Below are positions 1-8,129 of a DNA stretch of 27,508 bases, piece after piece. Source of the stretch: Vulcanimicrobiota bacterium (lineage in GTDB: Bacteria; Vulcanimicrobiota; Vulcanimicrobiia; Vulcanimicrobiales; Vulcanimicrobiaceae). The first letter of the stretch is position 1. Each line of letters starts with the position of its first letter. The stretch lies in NCBI GenBank assembly GCA_003155175.1, contig PMFP01000024.1, positions 1 through 27,508 of the forward strand, in the 5' to 3' direction. A program made the translations under genes and the position numbers. The notes under the pieces are model-generated. The model saw nothing but the letters and a program-made list of their open reading frames with translations, was not told the DNA's origin and searched no databases.

Positions 1-366
1 GGCGTCGGGATCGGCGGCGTGCTCGAGCCGGCGCAAGCCGCGCCGGTCATCGTCGAGGACGGCGCGTTCGTCGGCTCGCGCTGCGTCGTCGTGGAAGGCG
101 TCCGGGTCGGCCGCGAAGCGGTGCTCGGAGCCGGCGTCGTGCTCACCGCGAGCACGCCGATCGTGGACGTTCGCGGAGCGGCTCCGGAGATCGCCCGGGG
201 ACGGATCCCCGATCGCGCCGTGGTCATTCCGGGAACGCTTCCGAAGTCGTTTCCCGCCGGCGAGTTCGGCGTGCCGTGCGGGCTGATCGTCGGAGAACGG
301 ACCGCGTCCACCGATCGCAAGACGTCGCTGACGGCCGCCTTGCGCGATTTCGGCGTCGCCGTATGA
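1..366 (+). CDS. dapD: 2,3,4,5-tetrahydropyridine-2,6-dicarboxylate N-succinyltransferase, C-terminal part (5' end outside window)
   Basis: The frame is open from the first base, so the start lies upstream. The visible 121 residues begin with GVGIGGVLEP, a DapD signature, followed by hexapeptide-repeat spacing typical of left-handed beta-helix acyltransferases (IVEDGAFVGSRCVVVEGV, then VLGAGVVLTAS). A short C-terminal tail follows, with RIPDRAVVIPG resembling the VPPGSVVVPG block of DapD. The family transfers succinyl from succinyl-CoA to tetrahydrodipicolinate in the lysine/meso-diaminopimelate pathway, in the cytoplasm as a trimer. The stop codon overlaps the ATG of the next gene (ATGA at 363-366), so the two are probably translationally coupled. 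An acetyl-using homologue (DapH) is less likely because of the GVGIGGVLEP block. Confidence 0.85.
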   Translation, partial: GVGIGGVLEPAQAAPVIVEDGAFVGSRCVVVEGVRVGREAVLGAGVVLTASTPIVDVRGAAPEIARGRIPDRAVVIPGTLPKSFPAGEFGVPCGLIVGERTASTDRKTSLTAALRDFGVAV

Positions 367-1514
367 ATCCGCGCGTTCTCGAGATCCCCGGCTCGGTCAT
401 CCGGCGCATCGCGTCGATGAAGCGGAGGGGCACGATCGATCTCGGTCTCGGCGAGCCGTCGTTCAAACCGAACATGACGCATTTTCGCGCCGCCATGGAG
501 TACGTTCGCGAGCGCGGCGTGCGTTACACCGAGAATGCCGGCGATCCGGAGCTGCGCGAGGCGATCGCGCGGTGCTACAACTACCGGAACTTGCACGCCG
601 CAGCGAACGTATGCGTCACGACCGGTTCGCAAGAAGCGATGTACGTCACGCTCAAGACCTTGCTCGATCCCGCGAAAGACGAGCTGCTGGTCGTGGAGCC
701 GGCCTTTCCGTCCTACGTGAAGATGGCCAAGCTGGAAGGCATTCCGGTCCGGACGGTCGCCATGGTGGAAGAAGAGGACTTTGCCTTCGATGCCGAGCTG
801 ATCGCAGCCGCGATCGGTCCGCGGACGCGCGCGATCGTTATCTGCTCGCCCTCGAATCCAACCGGACGCGTCATCTCGCGCGCGCAGGCGGCGGGGCTGG
901 TGCGCGCGCTCGAAAACCGGACCGGCGAGCCGATTTGGCTCATCCACGACGAAGTTTACCGCGAGCAATGTTTCGTCGAAGACGCGGCGGAGCTGGCCGC
1001 CGTGTACGATCGCACGATCGTGACGAACTCGCTGAGTAAAAGCAACGCGCTGACCGGTCTGCGCATCGGCTGGATTCTCGGTCCGGCCGAGTTCGTCGCG
1101 GAAGCTACGAAGGCGCACGCATGGCTGACGTCCTGTGCGGACACCTTCGCGCAGATGGTCGCGCTGAGCATCTTCGGCACCGCGGGCGGCCTTCGCGAGC
1201 ACACGGCCTGGTACCGCGAGCGGCAGGCTTGCGTGACGAGCGCGCTGCGCGCGAGCGGCTTGCGTTTTCTGGACGTGGAGGGGAGTTTTTACGCCGCCGT
1301 CCGCCTGCCCGACGGCGCCGACTCCGAGCGGTCCGCAATCGACATGCTCGAAACCAAAGACGTCCTGGCGATTCCCGGCTCGGCGTTCGGAGACTCGTTC
1401 GAAGGCTGGCTGCGGTTGAGCTGGGTGACGGACCTTGCGACGATTCGCACCGGGGTCGCACGCATCGCGGAGTATTGCGCGACGGCGCCGAACGGTTCCC
1501 GGCCAACGACATGA
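363..1514 (+). CDS. PLP-dependent class I/II aminotransferase, probable succinyl-diaminopimelate aminotransferase
   Basis: The frame is open further upstream, but the ATG at 363 overlaps the dapD stop and gives MNPRVLEIPGSVIRRIA, a normal N-terminus for the fold; it yields 383 residues. Family landmarks are GLGEPSF near the N-terminus, TGSQEAMY (cofactor phosphate region), SPSNPTGRV, HDEVYRE and NSLSKSNALTGLRIGW. In the last block the lysine at residue 226 should form the Schiff base with pyridoxal phosphate. The C-terminal LRLSWV motif carries the substrate-carboxylate arginine expected of class I enzymes. Coupling to dapD makes N-succinyl-diaminopimelate aminotransferase (DapC role) the best guess, with glutamate as amino donor. 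Aspartate or broad-range aminotransferase activity cannot be excluded from sequence, so no symbol is assigned. Confidence 0.85.
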   Translation: MNPRVLEIPGSVIRRIASMKRRGTIDLGLGEPSFKPNMTHFRAAMEYVRERGVRYTENAGDPELREAIARCYNYRNLHAAANVCVTTGSQEAMYVTLKTLLDPAKDELLVVEPAFPSYVKMAKLEGIPVRTVAMVEEEDFAFDAELIAAAIGPRTRAIVICSPSNPTGRVISRAQAAGLVRALENRTGEPIWLIHDEVYREQCFVEDAAELAAVYDRTIVTNSLSKSNALTGLRIGWILGPAEFVAEATKAHAWLTSCADTFAQMVALSIFGTAGGLREHTAWYRERQACVTSALRASGLRFLDVEGSFYAAVRLPDGADSERSAIDMLETKDVLAIPGSAFGDSFEGWLRLSWVTDLATIRTGVARIAEYCATAPNGSRPTT

Positions 1515-1533
1515 GGGAGGCCGAGAGATTTTT

Positions 1534-3108
1534 GTGAGTATGAAAGCGCCGGCAAGCCGCGCTCTCGCGGCCGCGTTCGTTTGCGCCGCGCTGGCGCTCG
1601 AAGGGTGCGGTTCGGCGTTTCCACCCGCTCCGCAACGCGCGACGTCGTTCCCGTCTACGGGCAACGCGCAGCCTTCGGTCGTCGAGATTCCGGTCTCGGT
1701 CCGGCTGCGCAACGTGCAACAGGCCTTAAACGGATCGAGCTCGACGACGCTGCTCAATTCCGGCTGGCGCGCCGTGCAGGCCTCGTCCACCGACGGCTTT
1801 GCGAGCGTGCGCGCCGTGATCGCCCAGTGGCTCAACGCGCAGATCGTCGGGTCGCGGTTCGTTCCGACGGAGTTTCGCATTACGGTGCGCCGCGGACCGG
1901 TCGAGCTGGGAACGCCCAGCCAGGGCGGCAGCGTGCGCGTCGGCTTCAACGACACGTACGAGCTCGAATTGCGCTCGCCGGCAGGCGGTTACGTCTGCGC
2001 GGCCCCGAGCGACGTTCGGGCGCGCACCGCGGCGACGATCGCGGCGCGCGTGCGGCCCGACGGCACCGTCCAGCCGGCGGTCTCTGAGGTTGCACGGCGG
2101 ATCACCGCCGTTTGCAACGCCGCGGACTCGCTGCTGCGCGATCGCGAAATCGATTTGACCCCCGCGATCCGAGCCCACTACTCCCAGGCGCTCGACAAGG
2201 TGAGCGACGTGCTCGCGATCGTGCTGCAGCGCGCGGCCGACGCGGCGTTGCGCGTAAAGTTCGCGACGCTGGCGACCACTTTTTCGCAGCCGCTCCAGAT
2301 CACGCCGACGTCGTGGTTCACGCCGAACCTGCAGAACGCGTCGGTTCGTAATCTTTCGTTAGCCGCGAGCGGCGGGGATCTGCTCGCGAATTTCGACGTC
2401 GGGCTCGCGATGCGTCCGCAAATCTCGCTCGGCACGATACCGCCGACGGCGGCGCCCGCATGGCCGCCGAGCTTCGGCTCGCTCGAGCAGCCGGACGGAT
2501 TCAAACTTCCCGTCGCCGTGCGCGTTCCGTTCGACGACATCACCGAGCGCGCGAAAGCCAAGCTGGTCGGAACGGAGCTGCCGGTCAAATTCATCGGCAC
2601 GGTCCGCGTGGACGACGTCGCGGTCTACGCGACCGATTCCGGCACGGCCGACGCGCCGCATCCGCAGCTGGTCGTGGAGATCGACTTCTCCGGCTCGGCT
2701 TCGGGCAAGCTCTATCTGTGGGGAACGCCGACGATCGACCCGGCAACGCGCGTGATCTCGATGCCCGACCTCACCTACACGACCGACACGCGCAAATTTT
2801 TCGTGCGCTTCTTCGCGCCGGTCCTGATGTCCAACTTCGTGCTCTCGAGAGTCCGCAGCGCGGCAACTTACGACGCTTCGGCGCTCATCGACGCGCAGAC
2901 GGCCCCGTACATGAAGACGTACGATCGGACGGTTAACGTCGCCGGCGGAACGACGGCCACGCTGCACGCGGTTCCGACTCCGCTGGGCTTAAACGGTATC
3001 ACGCTGGACGCGGACGCCCTCTACGTTCAGGCCGCGATCACGGGGACCGTCAACGTGAAGGTGGACACGAGCGTGAACGCGCTCTCGCTGCTTGCCAAAG
3101 GGCGCTAA
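1534..3108 (+). CDS. DUF4403-like lipoprotein
   Basis: The frame extends upstream to 1435, overlapping the aminotransferase. The GTG at 1534 is preferred because GAGAG lies 6 bases before it; ATG 1540 is the alternative. The product is 524 residues. A basic N-terminus and a hydrophobic stretch end at LALEGC, with Cys25 as the likely lipidated residue; glutamate at -2 is not ideal for a lipobox. The mature part opens with VVEIPVSVRL and later has GKLYLWGTPTIDP (about residues 391-403) followed by DLTYTTDTRKF. These match my knowledge of DUF4403, a family of envelope lipoproteins of unknown function with two similar lipid-binding-like halves. No catalytic motif is visible. The gene starts 19 bases after the aminotransferase and overlaps the next gene. 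Confidence 0.7.
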   Translation: MSMKAPASRALAAAFVCAALALEGCGSAFPPAPQRATSFPSTGNAQPSVVEIPVSVRLRNVQQALNGSSSTTLLNSGWRAVQASSTDGFASVRAVIAQWLNAQIVGSRFVPTEFRITVRRGPVELGTPSQGGSVRVGFNDTYELELRSPAGGYVCAAPSDVRARTAATIAARVRPDGTVQPAVSEVARRITAVCNAADSLLRDREIDLTPAIRAHYSQALDKVSDVLAIVLQRAADAALRVKFATLATTFSQPLQITPTSWFTPNLQNASVRNLSLAASGGDLLANFDVGLAMRPQISLGTIPPTAAPAWPPSFGSLEQPDGFKLPVAVRVPFDDITERAKAKLVGTELPVKFIGTVRVDDVAVYATDSGTADAPHPQLVVEIDFSGSASGKLYLWGTPTIDPATRVISMPDLTYTTDTRKFFVRFFAPVLMSNFVLSRVRSAATYDASALIDAQTAPYMKTYDRTVNVAGGTTATLHAVPTPLGLNGITLDADALYVQAAITGTVNVKVDTSVNALSLLAKGR

Positions 3109-3304
3109 GGGCGCCGCGGCCTCCGGGGCCGCTCGCGCGGCGCTCCTAGCCGCGCCGGTTCTCGCCTTGGTGGTGGTGCCGATCTTCATCGCGACGACCG
3201 ATTACCGGATCGCGGGCATGCCGCCGATCATGTGGTGGATCGTGCTCTGGATCTTGCTCACGCCGCTGTGTTTGCTCGGCGTCGAGCGTTTGCGGCCGCG
3301 ATGA
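3092..3304 (+). CDS. Small two-helix membrane protein, DUF3311-like
   Basis: A 70-residue protein starts at TTG 3092, inside the end of the preceding gene, and its TGA overlaps the ATG of the symporter (ATGA at 3301-3304). Two hydrophobic helices are visible: LLAAPVLALVVVPIFI and MWWIVLWILLTPLCLLGV, separated by a short loop containing GMPP. The layout (first helix rich in Leu/Pro, a GxP turn, an aromatic W-rich second helix) is that of DUF3311 proteins. These typically sit directly upstream of sodium:solute symporters and may be small accessory subunits. No good Shine-Dalgarno is seen, so translation probably depends on coupling with the upstream gene. Confidence 0.72.
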   Translation: MPKGAKGAAASGAARAALLAAPVLALVVVPIFIATTDYRIAGMPPIMWWIVLWILLTPLCLLGVERLRPR

Positions 3305-4782
3305 GCGGAGCCCCCGTTGCGCTCGGCATCGTCTTGGCCGTCGTGCTCGGGACGATCGTCTTCGCGCTGGTTGCCGTTCGCAAGATCGGCGACGACCCGC
3401 AGCAGTTTATCTTGGGCGGCCGATCGTTCGGCCCGTTGCTGCTCTGGGTGCTGATGGGCGGGGAGATCTACACGACCTTCACGTTCTTGGGAATTGCCGG
3501 CTGGGCGTACGGGCGCGGCGCCGAGGCGTACTATTTGCTCGCCTACGGCGGCGTGGCCTACGTCCTGGGCTACCTCTACTTGCCGCGGCTCTGGCGCTAC
3601 GCGAGCGACCGCCAGCTGCTCACGCTCGCCGACTTCTTTACGGCGCGCTACGGCAGCAAGACGTTCGGCGCCGCCGTGGCGCTGCTGATGTTGTTTACGG
3701 AGTCGCTGGCGCTTCTGGTCTACCTGACCGGCATTCAGATCTTGCTGACGATGGCGGGATTCGGCGCGATCGACACGACACGCGCCGTGTTGCTGGCCTT
3801 CGGGGCGATCACGCTCTTCGTCTTTACGGCCGGTCTGCGCGGTATGGCTTGGGCGAGCATCGTCAAAGACGCGCTGATGATCGCCGCCGTCGCCACGGTC
3901 GGCGTCGTGTTACCGGTGGCGTTCTTCGGTTCGCCGTCGAACATGATGGCGCACGTCATCGCGATGCGCCCACACGACTTCACGATCGGCGCGTGGACCG
4001 CGTCGAACGGAAAGCTCTGGTACGCGAGCACGATGGCACTGACGGGCATCGGGTTCTTCGTCGGCCCGGCCGCTGCGGCGGCGACGTACGCCGCGCGCAG
4101 CGAAGAGACGGTCAGACGCAACGCGATCTTTCTGCCCCTGTACTCGCTGATGATCGTACCGGTGTTCTTTGCGGGATACACCGCGTCGGCGGTTTTGCCG
4201 GGCTTGCACGGCGCGGAAGGCGACAGCGCGTATCTCCACGTGTTGCAGAGCCACTTTTCGGCGGCGCTCCTCGGCGCGATCTGCGCGGCGGGGGTGCTGT
4301 CCGGGCTGATTCCCTCGGCGACGCGCCTGCTCGCCGTAGGCAGCCAGTTGACAAAGAACGTTCTCGGGGACGTCTTTGGAGTCGCGCGGGCGGGCGCCGC
4401 GCAAACGGCCGCTACGCGCGCCTGCATCGTGCTCGTCGCGCTCTTGGCGCTGTTCCTTTGGTTGTTCTTGAAGGCGTCGCTCGTGGATCTGCTGCTGTTC
4501 GTCTACAGCGGCGCGACGCAGTTTGCGCCGGGCATTCTGCTCGGCCTGTTCTGGAAACGCGCCTCGCTGGTCCCGGTCACGGCCGGTTTGCTCGTGGGAG
4601 AAGCCTGCGCGCTCGGATTTACGATGCACCCAGTCCCGATGGCCGGACTCAATCCCGGCTTCGTCGCGCTCGCCCTCAACACGCTCACGGTCGTGCTTCT
4701 CGTGTTCGCGTCGGGTGCGAACGAAGCGGTCGAAGGTCCAGCCGAGATTGCGCCGTCACCTACTGCGAAAAATACGATTTGA
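3301..4782 (+). CDS. Sodium:solute symporter (SSS family), monocarboxylate-permease-like
   Basis: The protein has 493 residues and about 13 predicted membrane helices. It begins with a short periplasmic N-terminus and a first helix (VALGIVLAVVLGTIVFALVAV), then the DPQQFILGGRSFGPLLLW segment typical of SSS transporters, GGEIYTTFTFLGIAGWAYGRG, and the loop LTLADFFTARYGS. The last two are standard family landmarks. SSS proteins use the LeuT fold to couple Na+ (or H+) influx to uptake of solutes such as carboxylates, sugars or amino acids. The substrate cannot be read from sequence. The DUF3311 partner is often seen with MctP/YhjB-like carboxylate permeases, so a monocarboxylate is a reasonable guess. 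The 3' end overlaps the convergent hydrolase gene by 23 bases. Confidence 0.85.
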   Translation: MSGAPVALGIVLAVVLGTIVFALVAVRKIGDDPQQFILGGRSFGPLLLWVLMGGEIYTTFTFLGIAGWAYGRGAEAYYLLAYGGVAYVLGYLYLPRLWRYASDRQLLTLADFFTARYGSKTFGAAVALLMLFTESLALLVYLTGIQILLTMAGFGAIDTTRAVLLAFGAITLFVFTAGLRGMAWASIVKDALMIAAVATVGVVLPVAFFGSPSNMMAHVIAMRPHDFTIGAWTASNGKLWYASTMALTGIGFFVGPAAAAATYAARSEETVRRNAIFLPLYSLMIVPVFFAGYTASAVLPGLHGAEGDSAYLHVLQSHFSAALLGAICAAGVLSGLIPSATRLLAVGSQLTKNVLGDVFGVARAGAAQTAATRACIVLVALLALFLWLFLKASLVDLLLFVYSGATQFAPGILLGLFWKRASLVPVTAGLLVGEACALGFTMHPVPMAGLNPGFVALALNTLTVVLLVFASGANEAVEGPAEIAPSPTAKNTI

Positions 4783-5446
4783 GCGCAGTTGCGGTGCGGG
4801 CAAAAGCGTCCGAATATGCGCTTGGATCGTAGTGTTGTCCGCCTTTGACGAAATCGTGTTCCGCTTCCGGATACACGGTCAGGTCGAACGATTTTCCAGC
4901 CGCTCTTGCGGCGGCTTGGAGCGCTTGGTCTTTAGATGCCGTGCAGCAGCCGTTCCGGTAGTTGTCTTGTCCGCCCGCGAACGCGACCACGGGAACCGCT
5001 ATGCGGCTCGCAAAACCGGGAACGTCGCGAATGAAGACGTTTGCCGGGTACCACGCGACGATGCCGGCCACTTGGTCCGACAACGGCGAGCCGTAGAACA
5101 GCGACTCGCCGCCGCCCAGCGAGAAGCCGACCAGAGCGACCTTTCCGGGAAGCGCGTGCGGCATGCCCATTGACTGTTGGATCGCCGCCTTAATCCCGTC
5201 ACCGTGGGTGCCTTCCTCCGCGTTTCCGTCGAACAACACGACGTCGTAGCCCAGCTTCGCGATCTCCTGAGCGACCTCGGCGTAATGGTCCGGACCGGAC
5301 GCGCCGGACGACATGACGACCACGCGTCCTTTCCCCTGCGGCGGGGGAAACTCTTGACCGGAGAGCCGTTGCGCGCGAACGAGCGGAACGGTGGCGAGTA
5401 CAGCCAGCGCGAGTCCCACTACAGCGATTCGAAGTCGAGCAATCAT
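4760..5446 (-). CDS. Exported alpha/beta hydrolase (dienelactone-hydrolase-like)
   Basis: A 228-residue protein starts at ATG 5446 with GGAGGA about 9 bases upstream. Residues 1-25 form a signal peptide (IARLRIAVVGLALAVLATVPLVRA), so it likely acts in the periplasm. The fold is a small alpha/beta hydrolase. The nucleophile elbow GFSLGG places Ser109, Asp161 lies in GGQDNY, and His197 in EAEHDF. The strand VVVMSSGASGP would supply the oxyanion region. Dienelactone hydrolase proper uses a cysteine nucleophile; serine here points to an esterase or lipase-like relative. Substrate unknown. The gene is convergent with, and overlaps, the symporter, and is divergent from the pseudogene at 5607. Confidence 0.78.
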   Translation of the reverse strand: MIARLRIAVVGLALAVLATVPLVRAQRLSGQEFPPPQGKGRVVVMSSGASGPDHYAEVAQEIAKLGYDVVLFDGNAEEGTHGDGIKAAIQQSMGMPHALPGKVALVGFSLGGGESLFYGSPLSDQVAGIVAWYPANVFIRDVPGFASRIAVPVVAFAGGQDNYRNGCCTASKDQALQAAARAAGKSFDLTVYPEAEHDFVKGGQHYDPSAYSDAFARTATALKSYFSQ

Positions 5447-5606
5447 GAGCGGAAATCCTCCGGTGGCCCAGCTGACGATGGCCGTACGTCTTGCATCCGA
5501 TTCGTTTCTGCGGCCACCGCAGGTTTCCGTCGTTCCGTTTGCGTTTTCGACCGCGCGAAGGAGCGAACGCGCCGGGTTTGAAAGCCCGTCGTCCAGGAGG
5601 ACTCAC

Positions 5607-5910
5607 ATGTACCGTATTCCCGGACGCAGCGCGATCGCCGCGCTCGCAATCGCCGCGATGCTCGCGGCAGGCGACGGCGACCGTGTCCTTTAAGGACGCG
5701 AGCGGCAAGTCGCTCGGCAGCGCGACGCTCGGTCCGGTAACGCCGGCTCAGCGAAAAGACGCGACGGGGCTACTGCAGCGATCGCACGCGGGGCTCGTTC
5801 CCGTGGGTGCGACCAGCGCGGTCGTGACGGTGTTGCTGACCCGGACCGACGGCGAATACAACGACGGTTCCGCCGACAACATTTCGCTGGTACTAAACAA
5901 GGCTCCGTAA
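5607..5910 (+). pseudogene. Remnant of a secreted protein: signal peptide and C-terminal domain in different frames
   Basis: A perfect AGGAGG (5595-5600) sits 6 bases before ATG 5607, which encodes a signal-peptide start (MYRIPGRSAIAALAIAAMLA). That frame soon stops at 5693 after only 28 residues. From about 5675 a different frame encodes TVSFKDASGKSLGSATLGP, then a region containing GLVPVGATSAVVTVLLTRTDG and finally YNDGSADNISLVL, stopping at 5910. This looks like the last part of a secreted beta-sandwich domain ending in an asparagine/aspartate-rich strand. The simplest reading is that an internal deletion removed the middle of a longer exported protein and shifted the frame. An assembly error or an unrecognised short secreted peptide (5607-5693) are alternatives. 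Confidence 0.55.
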
Positions 5911-6002
5911 CTCGAGACGGCTGGTGACCACAGTCTGAAACATCGAGCGCCGGCGTGCCGTATTCGGGCAAGGCCGCCGGGATTTCGGCATGCGGAGGCT
6001 TT

Positions 6003-8129
6003 TTGACTCGTACGCGCGTGGCGGCCCTGGCGCTGGCCGCCGTCCTTGGCGCTTCCGGGACCGGAATTGCCGCCGGTATTCAGAGTGCAAGCGTTCCGGT
6101 GCTGGACGCGCCGCCGGCCATGAACGGAACGATCGACGACTCGTGGGCGAAGGCTGCCACGTTCTCACTCGACACGGACTTCACGTATAAACGGGCCGCG
6201 GGCGAACCCACGCGCGTCTACGTCGCTCAGGACGGCAGCTTTCTGGACGTCGCGTTCGCGGTCACGCAGAAGGAATCCAAGAACGCCTCGCAGGTGACCA
6301 ACTCCGCGAGCGTCCTGAACGAGGACTACGTCGGCGTCTACCTCTACCCGCAAGGGACGAACGGCATTGCGTACGGTTTTTTTTCAAATCCGAACGGCGC
6401 GCGCTTTCAAACGTCGAGCGAGAACAGCGCGTACGCCCCCCAGTGGGTCGCCGTCGCCAAAGGAACGCCGGACGGCTATACGGTCACGATGCGAATTCCG
6501 CTCGACGTCATTCGTAGCGGCGGTTCGACGTCGTGGAAGGCGCAATTCGTTCGATCCACGGTCGCGACGAACGGCGTATCGGTGTGGACCTACGACGTGC
6601 GCGCGCAAGGGCCGGAAGATCCGGCTTTCGCGGGAACTCTCGACGGAATCGGGCTTCAGCAGCAGTCGGCGGCGCGGCCCAAGCCGCGCCTTCAAGTCTA
6701 CGGTTTGGGCGAGGTCACCACGGCGGCCAACGGCGGGAACACGTCACGCGTCGGTGCGGACTTCTCGCTTCCCATCACGCCGACCGCGTCGCTGGTCGGA
6801 ACGCTGCACCCCGATTATTCCAACGTCGAAGTGGACCAGCAGACGATCGCTCCGAGCGCGTTCGCCCGTCAATACGCCGAGGTCCGTCCGTTCTTCACCC
6901 AGTCGGCCTCATATTTCAATCAGCACTACTCGTGTTCGAACTGTCCGAGCACCCTCTATACGCCGTCCATCCCGACCTTCGGGCAGGGGTACGCTCTCGA
7001 AGGAACCCAAGGTCACGTCCAGTTCGCGGCATTCGACGCGCTCGGAGACGGCCGCAGCGACAACGCCCAGACGCTCAATTATAGCTTCGAAGACCCGGCC
7101 ACGGCCTTCTCGGTGGACGCGCAGCGCGTCGGCGTGGAGGCGCCGGGTCTGAGCGACGTCGCCAGCACGCTGGCCGCCGGCTACCAAGACCAGAAACTGC
7201 ACCTGTTCGGCTACGTGAACGCAGGTCAGGATCGCGGCACGAACGTCACCGATCCGGCGCTGGGGAACTACTCCGAAGGCGGCGTGGGCTACGAGACGTC
7301 AACGACGTTCGCGCAGCTCAACCTTCAATCCGTCGGAGCGCAGTTCGATCCGGTGGACGGATACGTCGCCCAAGCGGACATCAACGGATACGAGTTCTAC
7401 GGCAACAAAACGCTGAATTTCTCGCCAAACGCGCCGCTGCACGCCATCGCCGCCGACGTCTTTTACGCGCGCTACAACAATCGCTTCGACCAGCTCGCGC
7501 AAACGGGCGCGAACGCGCAGGTCAATTTCGATTTCAAAGACTTGCTTACGGTGCACGTCTACGGCGGCAACAGCGGCATCCGCGTCTTCGATGGCGAGTT
7601 CTTGCCGTTTGCAAACAACGGCGCGACGATCGGCTACAAGATGGACTCGCCGACGCCGACCTTCGTATCGTACGCGGGCGGCCGTTACTTTCACGGGAAG
7701 CTCGATGCGTGGACCTACCTCGCGACGCTGCCGGTGGGGCGGAAGGTGCATCTCGGCCTCGAGCTCGACGAAAACCAATATCTCACGTCTTGGCCGGGCG
7801 AGGCCACGACGAAGCAATGGCTGGAGCGCGCGAGTTTGGACTGGCAGATCAGCCGCGAGGCATCGTTCGACGCCGGCGTGCGGCGCATCGTCGGACCGAA
7901 CCTTCCCAATTCGTTCGAACCGCTGGTCTACGACAGTCCGGCAGTCTGCGCGGCCAACGCCTACAATCCCGGCTGCTACGTCAACGCGAGCAACGTTTCG
8001 CTGGCGTTTCACCTGCTCGCATCGAAGAACGAATTCTACGTCGTGTACGGCAACCCCAACAATCTCTCGACCGAGCCCGCGCTTTTCGTCAAGTGGATTC
8101 GGTACATCGGCGCCGAAAAGGGGACGTAA
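6003..8129 (+). CDS. Exported CBM9-like domain fused to DUF5916-like putative outer-membrane barrel
   Basis: TTG 6003 is chosen because GGAGG (5994-5998) lies 4 bases upstream and a clean signal peptide follows (TRTRVAALALAAVLGASGTGIAA); GTG 5955 in the same frame lacks a ribosome site. The product is 708 residues. Residues about 30-205 resemble the CBM9-like domain found at the N-terminus of many envelope proteins (LDAPPAMNGTIDDSWAKA, YVAQDGSFLDVAFAV). The rest matches the DUF5916 pattern: the segment with HPDYSNVEVDQ (from about 270) and YAEVRPFF (about 291-298) corresponds to the NPDFxxVExD and ExRPFF signatures. It is followed by alternating aromatic/polar strands suggesting a beta-barrel. 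An unusual NQHYSCSNCPSTLY stretch carries two cysteines. Function is unknown; surface glycan binding is a family-level guess. Confidence 0.68.
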   Translation: MTRTRVAALALAAVLGASGTGIAAGIQSASVPVLDAPPAMNGTIDDSWAKAATFSLDTDFTYKRAAGEPTRVYVAQDGSFLDVAFAVTQKESKNASQVTNSASVLNEDYVGVYLYPQGTNGIAYGFFSNPNGARFQTSSENSAYAPQWVAVAKGTPDGYTVTMRIPLDVIRSGGSTSWKAQFVRSTVATNGVSVWTYDVRAQGPEDPAFAGTLDGIGLQQQSAARPKPRLQVYGLGEVTTAANGGNTSRVGADFSLPITPTASLVGTLHPDYSNVEVDQQTIAPSAFARQYAEVRPFFTQSASYFNQHYSCSNCPSTLYTPSIPTFGQGYALEGTQGHVQFAAFDALGDGRSDNAQTLNYSFEDPATAFSVDAQRVGVEAPGLSDVASTLAAGYQDQKLHLFGYVNAGQDRGTNVTDPALGNYSEGGVGYETSTTFAQLNLQSVGAQFDPVDGYVAQADINGYEFYGNKTLNFSPNAPLHAIAADVFYARYNNRFDQLAQTGANAQVNFDFKDLLTVHVYGGNSGIRVFDGEFLPFANNGATIGYKMDSPTPTFVSYAGGRYFHGKLDAWTYLATLPVGRKVHLGLELDENQYLTSWPGEATTKQWLERASLDWQISREASFDAGVRRIVGPNLPNSFEPLVYDSPAVCAANAYNPGCYVNASNVSLAFHLLASKNEFYVVYGNPNNLSTEPALFVKWIRYIGAEKGT

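Noticed and set aside
5509..5594. Small hairpins upstream of the pseudogene (TGCGG/CCGCA; CGGG/CCCG) as a riboswitch
   Set aside because: None of the conserved cores of known riboswitches (c-di-GMP, TPP, SAM, glycine) is present; short GC stems are expected by chance.
5955..6002. GTG 5955 as start of the CBM9/DUF5916-like protein
   Set aside because: No ribosome site precedes it and it adds a tail before the signal peptide; TTG 6003 has GGAGG directly upstream.
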